Shown here: positions 26,535 through 37,337 of the stretch, one piece after another
How positions within the stretch are numbered: the first letter of the stretch is position 1
Layout: the number at the start of each line of letters is the position of its first letter
From: JAJEFO01 sp965221845
Lineage (GTDB): Bacteria > Pseudomonadota > Alphaproteobacteria > Rhodobacterales > Rhodobacteraceae
Assembly: GCA_965221845.1 (NCBI GenBank)
Contig: OZ244919.1
Location: 992,001-1,056,000 of the forward strand
Direction: 5' to 3'
Length of the DNA stretch: 64,000 bases
The notes under the pieces: model-generated
What the model was told of the DNA's origin: nothing
Database searches by the model: none
Seen by the model: only the letters and a program-made list of their open reading frames with translations
Translations under genes and position numbers: made by a program

Positions 26535-27150
26535 TCAGCCGGGTTGCTGATACCGGAAGACGGTCTGAAATCCCTCATCTTGATCCCTTACGGATAAACC
26601 CGTTTGTGCCTTGGTCTCCAAATGAGTCTCGATGAGAAAGTTGGCAATTGTTCCGGCTGTACGGACCTTCAGCTTGGCATGACAGACTGATGGCTTGATG
26701 GGTGTTTTCCCACCGCGCCCGTGCGAGTTGGAGAGGCGGTTGCGCAGGGTCCCGATGCCGTTCACGAGGTTCATTGCCCGCCCAGGATGGATCTGATTGC
26801 CCCTTCCGTGTGCCGGCCGGGGCGCAAGGGTTAATCTGTTTGCCACGCGTGAATACAGTTTCGGCAAATCGTCCTTGTCAGAGTTAAGTCTCGTCGCATT
26901 CGTCAAGGATGCGCTTGATGACGGTTTCAAGCAAGGTCCGCGCAAGGGTGATGGCCCCCTCAGGTTCGCTGTTGCGGCGCGCGATGGCTTTGATCCAGAC
27001 AGCATGGACTCCATTGACGTCAAATGTCTCCAGGACATTTGAGACTGCGATCGGGACATGCTCCTGGGTGGCGACAAGATTGGGTGGGTTGATCTGAAAA
27101 TCCACATCGTGATCAGTCAAGAGACGGTTGATGAGCCTGACTGCCGGCAT
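26535..27150 (-). pseudogene. Abortive-infection (Abi_C-like) protein, frameshifted
   Basis: Two frames are needed. The first (27150 to 26884) contains AIARRNSEPEGAITLARTLL and ETVIKRILDECDET then TAA. The second continues without a break as LNSDKDDLPKLYSRVANRLT, LVNGIGTLRNRLSNSHGRGG, CHAKLKVRTAGTIANFLIET. This is the abortive-infection C-terminal domain pattern (PEGAITxARTLLE ... DLPKLY ... GxGxLRNKxGxxHG). The change is +1, exactly at the stop codon (ACT TAA C). The N-terminal frame is open further upstream without an ATG, so the 5' end may also be cut. A sequencing error is the main alternative to a real pseudogene. Confidence 0.7.
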
Positions 27151-27290
27151 GTTCGCATGAGGGTGCTCATTTTCCTTGCAGGCGGTGTAGAATGCCTACA
27201 CCCGAAGGTCGCGCGGTGCCGGGGATTGAGCCTCTCCGTGTCACGTGCGAGCCTGGGCGCGATCCCTCAATGAATTCATATGGAGGAGGC

Positions 27291-28508
27291 ATGCGCGACA
27301 CGAACGCCGATCAGGCCGGGAAAGTCAACGCCGCGATCATCGCCGGATGCCTTGTGGCTTTCCTTGGATTCGGATTCGCGGCGACCTTCGGCGTCTTCCT
27401 CGGCCCGATCAGCGAGGCCCATGGCTGGCGCCGGGAAGTCTTTTCGCTTTCGGTCGCGGTCCAGCTTCTCGCGTGGGGCGTCACTCAGCCGCTTGCCGGG
27501 GCCGTCGCCGACAGGTTCGGCACCGCGCGGGTCCTCGCTTTCGGCGCGGTCTTTGCAGGCGCAGGCTTCGTGCTGCGAGGCATCGTGACCGACCCGACGC
27601 TCTTCGTCCTCACGGGCATCCTCGCGGGCGCGGGCACGGGAGCGGCGTCATTCCCGATCGTCATCGGCGCACTTGGAAAGATCGTCTCCCCAGAACGCCG
27701 CAGCTTCATCCTTGGCCTCGGCACCGCTGCGGCTTCGCTCGGCATGTTCGCGGCCGCGCCGGCAGCAACCGCGATGATCGGGTCGATCGGCTGGCCGTCG
27801 GCGCTGGCGCTGATCGGCGCCAGCTTTGCCCTGATCCTTCCTTTCCTCGTGTTCATCGCTCGCGTGGCCGTTCCAAGCGCGCCGGGATCGTCCTTGAGGG
27901 ACTTCAGAGACGCGCTTGCCATGGCATTCGGGGACAGGAGCTATGTCTGCCTGTTCTTCGGGTTCTTCGTCTGCGGGTTTCACGTCGCCTTCATCCAGAC
28001 ACACCTGCCGGCCTACGTGGTCGACCTCGGGCTGGCGGCATGGATCGGCGGATGGTCACTGGCACTGATCGGGCTCTTCAACGTCGCAGGATCATTCCTT
28101 TCGGGATGGTCGGGCCAGGTCTGTTCCAAGAAACGGGTGCTGAGCGGGATCTACTTCGCGCGTGCGACGGTGATCGCCGCCTTCGTGACGGTTCCGGTCA
28201 CCGGGGCCAGCGTCCTGGCCTTTTCGGCCGTCATGGGACTCCTGTGGCTGTCGACGGTTCCGCTGACCATGGGCCTCGTCGCGCAGACGCAGGGGCTGAG
28301 GTTCCTGTCGACGCTTGCGGGCCTTGTCTTCCTGAGCCATCAGGCAGGGAGTTTCCTGGGCGCATGGCTGGGCGGCCGGATTCACGACCTCAGCCAGGAC
28401 TACACGCCGATGTGGTGGACCGCGGTCGCTTTGGGCCTTCTGGCCGCCCTCCTGCATCTTCCCATCCGGGAGTCGCCGGGACCTCTTGCGCTTGCCGAAG
28501 AGACGTGA
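27291..28508 (+). CDS. Major facilitator superfamily transporter
   Basis: 405 aa with twelve hydrophobic segments in two halves. A strong ribosome site (GGAGGAGG) precedes the ATG at 27291. The MFS loop-2/3 motif is GAVADRFGTARVLAFGA. The first helices (IIAGCLVAFLGFGFAATFGV, FLGPISEAHGWRREVFSLSV) resemble the oxalate/monocarboxylate-type (OFA/MCT) branch, which suggests an organic acid substrate, but this is inference. It is a single gene with no enzyme partner; the defence-like group upstream runs in the other direction. Confidence 0.88.
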   Translation: MRDTNADQAGKVNAAIIAGCLVAFLGFGFAATFGVFLGPISEAHGWRREVFSLSVAVQLLAWGVTQPLAGAVADRFGTARVLAFGAVFAGAGFVLRGIVTDPTLFVLTGILAGAGTGAASFPIVIGALGKIVSPERRSFILGLGTAAASLGMFAAAPAATAMIGSIGWPSALALIGASFALILPFLVFIARVAVPSAPGSSLRDFRDALAMAFGDRSYVCLFFGFFVCGFHVAFIQTHLPAYVVDLGLAAWIGGWSLALIGLFNVAGSFLSGWSGQVCSKKRVLSGIYFARATVIAAFVTVPVTGASVLAFSAVMGLLWLSTVPLTMGLVAQTQGLRFLSTLAGLVFLSHQAGSFLGAWLGGRIHDLSQDYTPMWWTAVALGLLAALLHLPIRESPGPLALAEET

Positions 28509-28511
28509 CCG

Positions 28512-29195
28512 GAACCCGTCCGGAGTCCAGTGGCATTCCGGCACGTCTCGCGAAACGGCATGAACTGCCGTCGCGGCCGCGCGATCCGTCAGCAGGCGGC
28601 AAAGGCATGTCCCCGCCGACGGATCCGCCTGGGAACGCCGGGGCGGACGGCACATCGCGCGGGAAACCTGCCGAGAGGGGCGCCCGCCGGACCACAGATG
28701 CACTGCCGGCGCGTCCCTGCCGGCAGAAGCCGTCGTGCCGGAACTGGGAGCTCTGGATGAAGGCCCTCCCGTCGACCACGGCACGCACGACGCACTGGCT
28801 GACCCTCAGCCCGCACCCGGGCCGCCAGGGCGTCCGGCCTGGCCATGCCGCGTTGTCGAAGCTGGTGCGGCCGGTGACGCGCTCGTCGACGCGCAGCGGA
28901 CGCCGTTACGAGGCGGCCTTGCGCCGCTGGAGGCGCAGCGCGCCTGCTGCGTTTGGGGGCTGTTCCCCCTGGCGCCAAGGGCCTTGACGGTTCGCATGCC
29001 GTCCGGAAACCGTCGGCCGGAACGCGGTCCCGCGTGGCATGAATGCCGGCCGGGAATTTCTCCGCCCCTTTCTTGATGGCACATCTGCCGGGGACTCCCG
29101 ACACCGCAGCCCCGCCGGGAAATCGCGCTCGCCATCCCGATCAGGGAACCGCGCATGTGGCCAAGGTGCCGGAATCCCGGGACGGGCCATGCCGG
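28512..29195. other. Unassigned stretch before the ISNCY-like element
   Basis: No product is recognised on either strand. Frames are long only because of the GC content. A plus-strand segment near 28735-28800 (CRNWELWMKAL, THWLTLSP) faintly recalls the N-terminus of IS5-type transposases, and could be a worn-out IS fragment, but this cannot be supported further. The final nine bases at 29196-29204 are the target duplication of the following element. Confidence 0.35.
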
Positions 29196-29204
29196 ACATG
29201 CCGG

Positions 29205-32036
29205 CAGCGATTCCCGACAGGATTTCCTTTCGTTCATTGTCAGCAGGTTGCACGGCCGTCACGAATTTTCCTGTCACAGACCTTTCCCGCCGAATCGGCC
29301 TTGCCGCGGCCAGACAGGCAAAGGCCGGGCAGCAGATGTCCGGAGATTCCTTTCGCAGGCATCCGTCGATGCCAGGGCCGTGCTTCGCGCCGTGCGTGCA
29401 TGCTTCGACCGCATCCCCGACCCGATCGACACGCGCGACTTCAGTCTCGCTGACTGCCTGATGTCGGGGCTCGCGGTCTTCTCGCCCAGGATCCCGTCGC
29501 TTCTGCAGTCCGGCCGGCAGGTGCGGGGCGGCGAGGATCCGGTCCGGGCGCGGAACCTGCGCGCGCTCTTCGGCCCGGGCAGCGGGCGCCCTCGGGCGGA
29601 TGCGCGAGCGGCTCGACGGGGCCGGCCCCCGCGGCCTCCGCCGCTGCGGTCCGGGGGCGTCCACGCCGCCCTGCAGCGCGGGAAGGCGCTGGAGGGCCGG
29701 ACGGCGTCCGGCGGGCGTCTCCCGGTCCCGGCGGACGGGACCGGCCGCCGTTCCTCGCGCAAGGCCGGCTGCAGGCGCCGCTCGCGTCAGGACCCGCCGG
29801 ACGGGTCGAGGACCTCCTGCCGTCAGGCCCTGGGCGCGGCGACCGTCCGTCCCGACCACGCCGAGGCGTTCCCGCTGGCGCCGGAACCGGTCCGGAACGG
29901 GGACGGCAGGAGGAGGAACGACTGCGAGCGGAACGCCTTGAGGCGGCTGCTCGAGGACCTCCGCCGGGAGCATCCGCACACGGGAGGGCGGCCGTCGCCG
30001 GGGACGGGCCGGCGGCCGGCGGCCCGCACGTCATGCTTCGTGAGCGGAGAAGGGCTTCCGCCCGTCCCGGGCGCGAAGCCGGGCGACCACGAACTCCTCG
30101 CATGTTCAACGAACCGGCAATGACCAAGGGAGGTGGCCGTGGACAGGCTGGAGGCGATTTCCTGTGGAAAGGCCGTCCCTTGCCTCCCGGCGCCTTCCCG
30201 GTCGATGCCGGGTCCGGGACCCCGCCGCCAGGCCTGGCGGCGGCGGTGCGGGGCCTGGCCCCGCAGGGCTGGCCGGACCGACAGCTCCCTGGATCGCGCG
30301 TTTGCGGATCCGTCGGACAGCGTGGTCGGCCCGTCCTCCCGCCGTCCTGCCCGCGTCCCGATGGACGCCGGGTCCGGGAACCGGACCGTCACGAGGACAG
30401 GAGCGGGAGACCCCGGGACCTCCCCAGGGCCGGCGGCGAGCCGGCGAAGGCCGACAGGGCCGGCGCGCGCGTGCCGGCCGCCCTGCGCGCCGCGTTCCCG
30501 GACATGGCGGCCACGGCGCCGGCGGACGGGACCGTCGACAGGCTCCGCGACATGCCGGTCCTGCGCGAGGCGCCCGTCGACAGGCGCGCCGGGCCGAGGC
30601 GGTCCCGGGCGAGGCCGGCGGTCCGGACGCGGACGGGCCCGTCCCGAAGGTCCTCGCCGGGACCGGCGCCGGCGTCGCCGCGTCCGGCCGGCGGACCGCG
30701 GCGCTCGTCGAGGGGTCGGAGGGCCTGGCGGAGAGCTGCGGCATCCGGCCCCGGTGCCGGGCATCGGCCCGGTCACGGCCGCGTCCCCGGTCGCCCGGGC
30801 GGGCGGGCCGGGCGCCGTCGGCAGCCGCCGGGCCGCCGCCCTGGCCGGCGTCGCCCCCTTCGCCCGCGACGGCGGCACCCTCAGGGGCGGGCGCCACGTC
30901 GCCGGCGGGCGGCGGCGTCCGAGGGACGTCCCCTGCATGGCGGCGATGGCGGCCTGCATGTCCGATCCCGACACGAAGGAGATGCAAGGCCGGCCAGGGC
31001 CAAGGGGGCAGGGCCCGCAAGGTCGCCGTGACCGCGGTCATGCGGAAGCTCGTCGTGACCGCGAACGTCCTTCTCCGCGACCGGCGCAGACGGGAGGACA
31101 GGTCGGCGCCCGCCGCCTGACGCCCGGACGGGCCGCGCCCTGCGGGCGGCCCGTCCGGGCCCGAAGGAAGCCAGCCGTCCGGCCGCGCCCTTGCGGCCGG
31201 GCCGCTTCCGCCTGCCCGGACGGCCGCCGGGATGTGGACAGGCTGTGGAAAGCCCCGCTCCCGGCCCCCCGGAAAAGGCCGGATCCGGGCTTGACCCAAG
31301 ACATGGATGCTGTCCGGCTGGTTCGAGACCAGCGACACGAAGCAGGCTTGGGAGAGGCGCGGCAAGGACGGCACGGTGCACCGCTTCGAACGGGACCACG
31401 ACCTGCCAACCGACGACGCGAACTTCGGCCTGAAGACCGACATGCCCGGATGCGGGGAGACCGGCACGAAAGGGAGGGTCCGGAGGTTCTCGCGGGCCGC
31501 CGACCTCCCGCCCGTCCGGGACACGGCGTGTCCGTCATGCGGTGCGGCCGCCGCAGGCGGGCGACCGGGAACGAGACGTTCCAGGCACCGGGACGCGGGA
31601 GGGCTGCAGCTTCGGGCACGGCTCCGGCCATGGCGGGAACCGCCCATGGGGCGTCTTCATGACGCTCGCCATGCCCGCCTTCCTGATCGACCGGTGCAGC
31701 GGCACTGCTGCCCGCTGTTCGGACGGGCGCGGGAACGTCAGGAACGCATCCCCTGCCTCCGGGACCGGATGCGGGAACCGGCCGGGCTTTCGTCTTCCGG
31801 GACTGGAAGACCCTCTGCCGCGCGCTCGCGGGAGAGCCTGGCAAGGAGGACCATGCCGGCCCGTCCGTGCCGGGCCGTGACCGCCCCGGCCACGCCCGGA
31901 CGGCCCCGATCCCGCCCTTCGCCGGCACCGCCACGATCCCGGGCCGCCGCCCGGCCGCCGGTCGTGCGCACACGGAACTGCCGCCCGCCATGACCGCGCC
32001 TTCGCGCACCGACGGTCAGGCTGGCGGGAATTGCTG
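29205..32036 (+). mobile_element. ISNCY-like element, copy 1, interrupted by IS110
   Basis: It is bounded by inverted ends CAGCGATTCCCGACAG (29205) and CTGGCGGGAATTGCTG (32036) and flanked by a perfect 9-bp duplication ACATGCCGG (29196-29204 and 32037-32045). The transposase reads across several frames: VDARAVLRAVRACFDRIPDP, LMSGLAVFSPRIPSLLQS, MRERLDGAGPRGLRR, HAALQRGKALEGR, ERNALRRLLEDLRREHPH, GAKPGDH. After the nested IS110 come SGWFETSDTKQAWERRGKDG, DDANFGLKTDMPGC and MTLAMPAFLIDR. The pattern matches the ISNCY/ISDol1-type transposases by recall. Dead copy; the near-identical copy at 60.2-61.8 kb lacks the IS110 insertion. Confidence 0.8.
30096..31310 (+). mobile_element. IS110-family element nested in ISNCY copy, internally deleted
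   Basis: The ends (CCTCGCATGTTCAACGAAC at the left, CAAGACATGGATGC at the right) match those of the fuller IS110 copy at 47068-48511. The transposase keeps the C-terminal half, in changing frames: ADRAGARVPAALRAAFPDM, a PVPGIGPVTA-like block, GVAPFARDGGT and KVAVTAVMRKLVVTANVLL. It lacks the N-terminal DEDD part because of a deletion of about 230 bp. IS110 elements typically make no target duplication, and none is seen. Confidence 0.8.
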
Positions 32037-32132
32037 ACATGCCGGACAACGCGATGGACATCGGGTCGGGAGGCAGGCAGGATCGGCCGCGAGTGGAAAG
32101 GCGACCCGACTCGCCGATGCGGAGCCTGTGCG

Positions 32133-33866
32133 TTGGCTGCGAAGCGATACGAGGACCTGCGGTCCGCCCGGTGGTTCAGGCCGGACGACCTGAGATCAAT
32201 GGGGCACCGGAGCCGCGCCATGCAGATGGGGCTTTCACGGGATGACTGGGAAGGCAAGCCCGTCATCGCCGTCATCAACACCTGGTCCGACCTCTCGCCA
32301 TGCCATCATCACCTCCGGGACCGCGCGGAATGGGTTCGACGGGGAATCCTCCAGGCGGGCGGCATGCCCGCCGAACTGCCCGTGCACGGCTTCTCCGAGC
32401 AGTTCCTCAAGCCCACCTCGATGCTCTACCGCAACATGGGGGCCATGGAAGTGGAGGAAGCCCTGCGCTCGCATCCGGTCGACGGCGCCGTGCTGATGGG
32501 AGGCTGCGACAAGTCCACTCCAGCGCTGATCATGGGCGCGATCTCCATGGGCCTCCCTTTCGTCTTCATGCCGGCCGGGGCGATGCTGAGGGGCCATCAT
32601 GCCGGCAGGACGCTGGGATCGGGCACGGATGTCTGGAAGCACTGGGACGCACGCCGCGCCGGGACCGTCGACAAGGCCGAGTGGGACGGCATCCAGGGCG
32701 GCATCGCGCGCAGCTACGGAACCTGCATGACGATGGGCACGGCCTCCACGATGATGTCGATCGCGGAAGGGCTTGGCCTGACGTTGCCGGGCGCATCGTC
32801 CATCCCCGCGCCCGACGCGGCGCACAAGCGCATGGCCGCGGCGTGCGGGCGGCGCGCGGTCGCGATGGTCCGGGAGGACCTGACTCCCGACAGGATCGTG
32901 ACCGCGGCCGCCGTGCGGAACGCCACCGCCGTGGCCATGGCAACCGGCTGCTCGACCAACGCCGTCATCCACCTCATCGCCATGGCGCGCCGCGCCGGCA
33001 TCGACTGGGGGCTCGACGACATGGACGGGATCGGCCGCAGCGTTCCGGTGATCGCGAACGTCCGGCCGAGCGGCATGGAATACCTGATGGAGGACTTCTT
33101 CTATGCAGGCGGCCTTCCGGCCTTGATGAAGGAAATCAGCGCCCACCTCGACCTCACGTCAATGACCGTCACCGGCAAGTCGCTCGGCGAGGGCATCTCC
33201 GGGGCCGCCAACCACAACGACGACGTCATCCGGCCCCTGTCGAACCCGGTCTATCACGAGGGCTCCCTGGCGGTGCTGCGGGGCAACCTCGCGCCCGACG
33301 GCGCGGTGATCAAGCCCGCTGCCATGGAGCCGGGATTCCGGACCCACGCCGGGCCGGCGATCGTCGCGGACAGCTACGCCGAACTGCGCAAGATCATCGA
33401 CGACGAGGACCACCCCATGACGCCGGATCACGTGCTCGTCCTGCGCAACGCGGGGCCGCAAGGCGGGCCGGGCATGCCGGAATGGGGCATGATCCCGATG
33501 CCCAGGGCCCTGCTCAGGCAAGGATGCCACGACATGGTGCGGCTCTCGGACGCGCGGATGTCAGGCACGTCCTACGGCGCCTGCGTCCTGCACGTGGCCC
33601 CGGAGGCGTTCATCGGCGGGCCCCTGGCGCTGATCAGGAACGGGGACGTCATCGAGATGGACGTTCCGAGGCGCACGCTCAAGGTGAAGCTGTCCGACGA
33701 GGAGCTCTCGCGGCGCCAGGCGACATGGAAGCCGCCGAGGCCGCGCTACGAACGCGGCTACGGCTGGATGTTCGCGCGTCACGTCGAGCAGGCGGACAAG
33801 GGATGCGATTTCGACTTCCTGCGAAGGGACTTCGGAGGCCCGGTCCCCGAGCCGGAAATAAATTGA
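32133..33866 (+). CDS. IlvD/Edd-family sugar-acid dehydratase (L-arabinonate dehydratase type)
   Basis: Fe-S dehydratase that turns an aldonic acid into a 2-keto-3-deoxy acid. 577 aa from the TTG at 32133 (LAAKRYEDLRSARWFRPDDL), which has GGAG ten bases upstream and gives the family length. Longer readings run into the end of the ISNCY element at 32036 and are unlikely. Cluster-binding segments are DLSPCHHHLRDRAEWV, LMGGCDKSTPALIMGA and MATGCSTNAVIHLIA; other blocks are GGPGMPEWGMIP and SDARMSGTSYG. The sequence is closest in pattern to L-arabinonate/xylonate dehydratases rather than branched-chain IlvD, and the two following genes fit a pentonate or related sugar-acid pathway. Confidence 0.88.
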   Translation: MAAKRYEDLRSARWFRPDDLRSMGHRSRAMQMGLSRDDWEGKPVIAVINTWSDLSPCHHHLRDRAEWVRRGILQAGGMPAELPVHGFSEQFLKPTSMLYRNMGAMEVEEALRSHPVDGAVLMGGCDKSTPALIMGAISMGLPFVFMPAGAMLRGHHAGRTLGSGTDVWKHWDARRAGTVDKAEWDGIQGGIARSYGTCMTMGTASTMMSIAEGLGLTLPGASSIPAPDAAHKRMAAACGRRAVAMVREDLTPDRIVTAAAVRNATAVAMATGCSTNAVIHLIAMARRAGIDWGLDDMDGIGRSVPVIANVRPSGMEYLMEDFFYAGGLPALMKEISAHLDLTSMTVTGKSLGEGISGAANHNDDVIRPLSNPVYHEGSLAVLRGNLAPDGAVIKPAAMEPGFRTHAGPAIVADSYAELRKIIDDEDHPMTPDHVLVLRNAGPQGGPGMPEWGMIPMPRALLRQGCHDMVRLSDARMSGTSYGACVLHVAPEAFIGGPLALIRNGDVIEMDVPRRTLKVKLSDEELSRRQATWKPPRPRYERGYGWMFARHVEQADKGCDFDFLRRDFGGPVPEPEIN

Positions 33867-33948
33867 CGGAGCGGCGGGCCCCGGTCCGCGCAAGGCGAGC
33901 GGGACCTGCGGCGGCATCACGGGGCGCCGCACCAAGCGGGAGGCGGGG

Positions 33949-34665
33949 ATGACGGTTTCGGAAGGCGCGATCGAGAGGCTCGGGCGCGTGTCGGTGGCAA
34001 CGCTGGCCACCGCGCTGTTCGGAAGGGGGCTGAGGCGGCAGGTCGTCCAGGGCGTGACCCCGGTGGCCCCGAAGGGCCGCAACATGGTCGGCCCCGCCTT
34101 CACGCTGCGCTACATGCCGGCCCGCGAGGACAGGAACCGGCTTTCCGAGTTCCGGAACCCGAGGCATCCGCAGCGCCACGCCATCGAGACGTGCCCGCCC
34201 GGCCACGTCCTCGTCATGGACAGCAGGAACGACGCGCGGGCCGCGAGCGCGGGCGACATCCTGGTCGCCCGGCTCATGGTCCGCGGAGGCGCGGGCGTCG
34301 TGACCGACGGGGGGTTCAGGGACGCGCAGGCCATCGGCGCCCTGGACATTCCCGCCTACCACCGGCGCCCTTCCGCGCCGACGAATCTCACGCATCACGA
34401 GGCGATCGAGATCGACTGCCCGGTTGGCTGCGGCGACGCGCCCGTGTTTCCCGGCGACATCGTCGTTGGCGACGGCGAGGGCGTGATCGTGGTTCCGGCG
34501 CATCTTGCCGAGGAGGTGGCGGACGAGGCCCTCGAGATGACGGAATACGAGACCTTCGTGGCAGAGCGGGTTCGCGCCGGCGAGACGATCATCGGGCTCT
34601 ACCCCGCGACACGCCGGGAGAACGTCGAGAGGTTCGAGGCATGGCAGACGGCAAGAAAGCGGTGA
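33949..34665 (+). CDS. RraA-family aldolase/lyase
   Basis: 238 aa. The RraA/HMG-aldolase fold is recognised from LMVRGGAGVVTDGGFRDAQA (the metal/substrate-binding G-x-R-D) and FPGDIVVGDGEGVIVVPAHL. Some family members cleave 4-hydroxy-4-methyl-2-oxoglutarate or 2-keto-3-deoxy acids, others inhibit RNase E. Between an IlvD-type dehydratase and a COG3970-type FAH protein, a catabolic aldolase or decarboxylase role is the better inference. It overlaps the next gene by 25 bp. Confidence 0.85.
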   Translation: MTVSEGAIERLGRVSVATLATALFGRGLRRQVVQGVTPVAPKGRNMVGPAFTLRYMPAREDRNRLSEFRNPRHPQRHAIETCPPGHVLVMDSRNDARAASAGDILVARLMVRGGAGVVTDGGFRDAQAIGALDIPAYHRRPSAPTNLTHHEAIEIDCPVGCGDAPVFPGDIVVGDGEGVIVVPAHLAEEVADEALEMTEYETFVAERVRAGETIIGLYPATRRENVERFEAWQTARKR

Positions 34666-35804
34666 AGGTCCTTTCGGAGCGGGAGGCCTCCGGGGCCTGG
34701 ATCGGGCGCGTGCAGCGGCCGGGCGTCGGCCCGTGCGTCGTGACGCTGCGGGGCGGCGCCCTGGTCGACATCACGTCGCGAAGCGCGCCGACCGTCCGGG
34801 ACGTGCTGGAGATGGACGACCCGGTGGCCCATGTGCGCGGCACGGACGGCGAGGCCCTCGGCCCTCCGGACGCCGTGCACGGCCCGTCGGAGGGGAAGGA
34901 CGGCCTGTCCTGGCTGGCTCCGTGCGACCTTCAGGCCGTCAAGGCCTGCGGCGTGACGTTCGCGAGGTCCATGGTCGAGCGCGTGATAGAGGAGAAGGCC
35001 GGCGGCGACCCGGCAAGGGCGGACGCGGTGCGCGAACGCGTGCACGGGATCGTCGGCAGCACGCTCAGCGAAATCGTGCCAGGCTCGGAGCAGGCGGCAC
35101 GGGTCAAGCGGGAGCTGATCTCGGAAGGCCTGTGGTCGCAGTACCTCGAGGTCGGAATCGGGCCCGACGCGGAGGTCTTCTCGAAGGCCCAGACGCTGTC
35201 ATCGGTCGGTGCCGGCGCCGACATCGGCCTCCACCCCGTGTCGACCTGGAACAACCCAGAGCCGGAGATCGTCCTGGCCGTCAATTCGAGGGGAGCGTGC
35301 CGCGGCGCCACGCTCGGCAACGACGTCAACCTGCGGGATGTCGAGGGACGCTCGGCCCTGCTGCTTCCAATGGCCAAGGACAACAACGCGAGCTGCGCCA
35401 TCGGCCCGATGATCCGCCTCTTCGACGCGACCTACTCGATGGACGACGTGCGACGTGCGGAACTGGACATGCGCGTCGAGGGCGAGGACGGTTTCGTGCT
35501 GGAAGGCCGGAGCCTCATGTCCGAGATGAGCCGGGAGCCGCTCGATCTCGTCGCGCACGTCATTGGCCCGCATCACCAGTATCCGGACGGATTCGCGCTC
35601 TTCCTCGGCACCCTGTTCGCGCCCGTCGAGGATCGGGACGAACCCGGCCAGGGCTTCACGCACAAGCTCGGCGACCGGGTCACGATCTCCTCCGAGGGGC
35701 TTGGGGTCCTGCAGAACACGGTGCGACTCTCGACCGAATGTCCGCCGTGGGACTTCGGGCTGGCCGATCTCATGCGCAATCTCGCGGCCCGAGGCCTCCT
35801 GTGA
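34641..35804 (+). CDS. Fumarylacetoacetate hydrolase-family protein (2-keto-3-deoxy acid dehydratase type)
   Basis: 387 aa. The C-terminal FAH domain carries the metal-binding pattern VGIGPDAEVFSKAQTLSSVG, NNPEPEIVLAVNSRG, GNDVNLRDVEGRSALLLP and AKDNNASCAIGP. The N-terminal 120 residues hold a smaller domain with repeated TLRGG-type strands. This long FAH type (COG3970) accompanies sugar-acid dehydratases and can act as a 2-keto-3-deoxy-pentonate dehydratase, giving alpha-ketoglutarate semialdehyde. The start is inside the RraA gene, so the two are translationally coupled. Confidence 0.88.
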   Translation: MADGKKAVKVLSEREASGAWIGRVQRPGVGPCVVTLRGGALVDITSRSAPTVRDVLEMDDPVAHVRGTDGEALGPPDAVHGPSEGKDGLSWLAPCDLQAVKACGVTFARSMVERVIEEKAGGDPARADAVRERVHGIVGSTLSEIVPGSEQAARVKRELISEGLWSQYLEVGIGPDAEVFSKAQTLSSVGAGADIGLHPVSTWNNPEPEIVLAVNSRGACRGATLGNDVNLRDVEGRSALLLPMAKDNNASCAIGPMIRLFDATYSMDDVRRAELDMRVEGEDGFVLEGRSLMSEMSREPLDLVAHVIGPHHQYPDGFALFLGTLFAPVEDRDEPGQGFTHKLGDRVTISSEGLGVLQNTVRLSTECPPWDFGLADLMRNLAARGLL

Positions 35805-35964
35805 CGGCAGCCCCGGACCGAAGACGGCGAATCAGGAAGCCGGCCGCGTCACCGGTCCCGGCGGGATGCCGTCCCGCGGGGCGATGGCTGTGGCGCACGG
35901 CAGCCCAGCCGCGCCCGGCACGCATTTGCGCCGCCGCGAGCGCGCAGGCGCGGGGTTCGGGAAA

Positions 35965-37224
<1,260 letters not shown>

Positions 37225-37337
37225 GACCTACCCCTTTTCCCGCGTGCCGCGCTGCTCGACAGGACGCGTCCCCGTGCGCCGGAGCCTAGGTGAGTGCACG
37301 AGGGTGCACAACGCAAAATTCGAGGCGGCCGGCCGCC

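Noticed and set aside
27192..27290. Longer N-terminus for the MFS transporter
   Set aside because: The extra residues are not hydrophobic or conserved, and an excellent ribosome site (GGAGGAGG) precedes the ATG at 27291.
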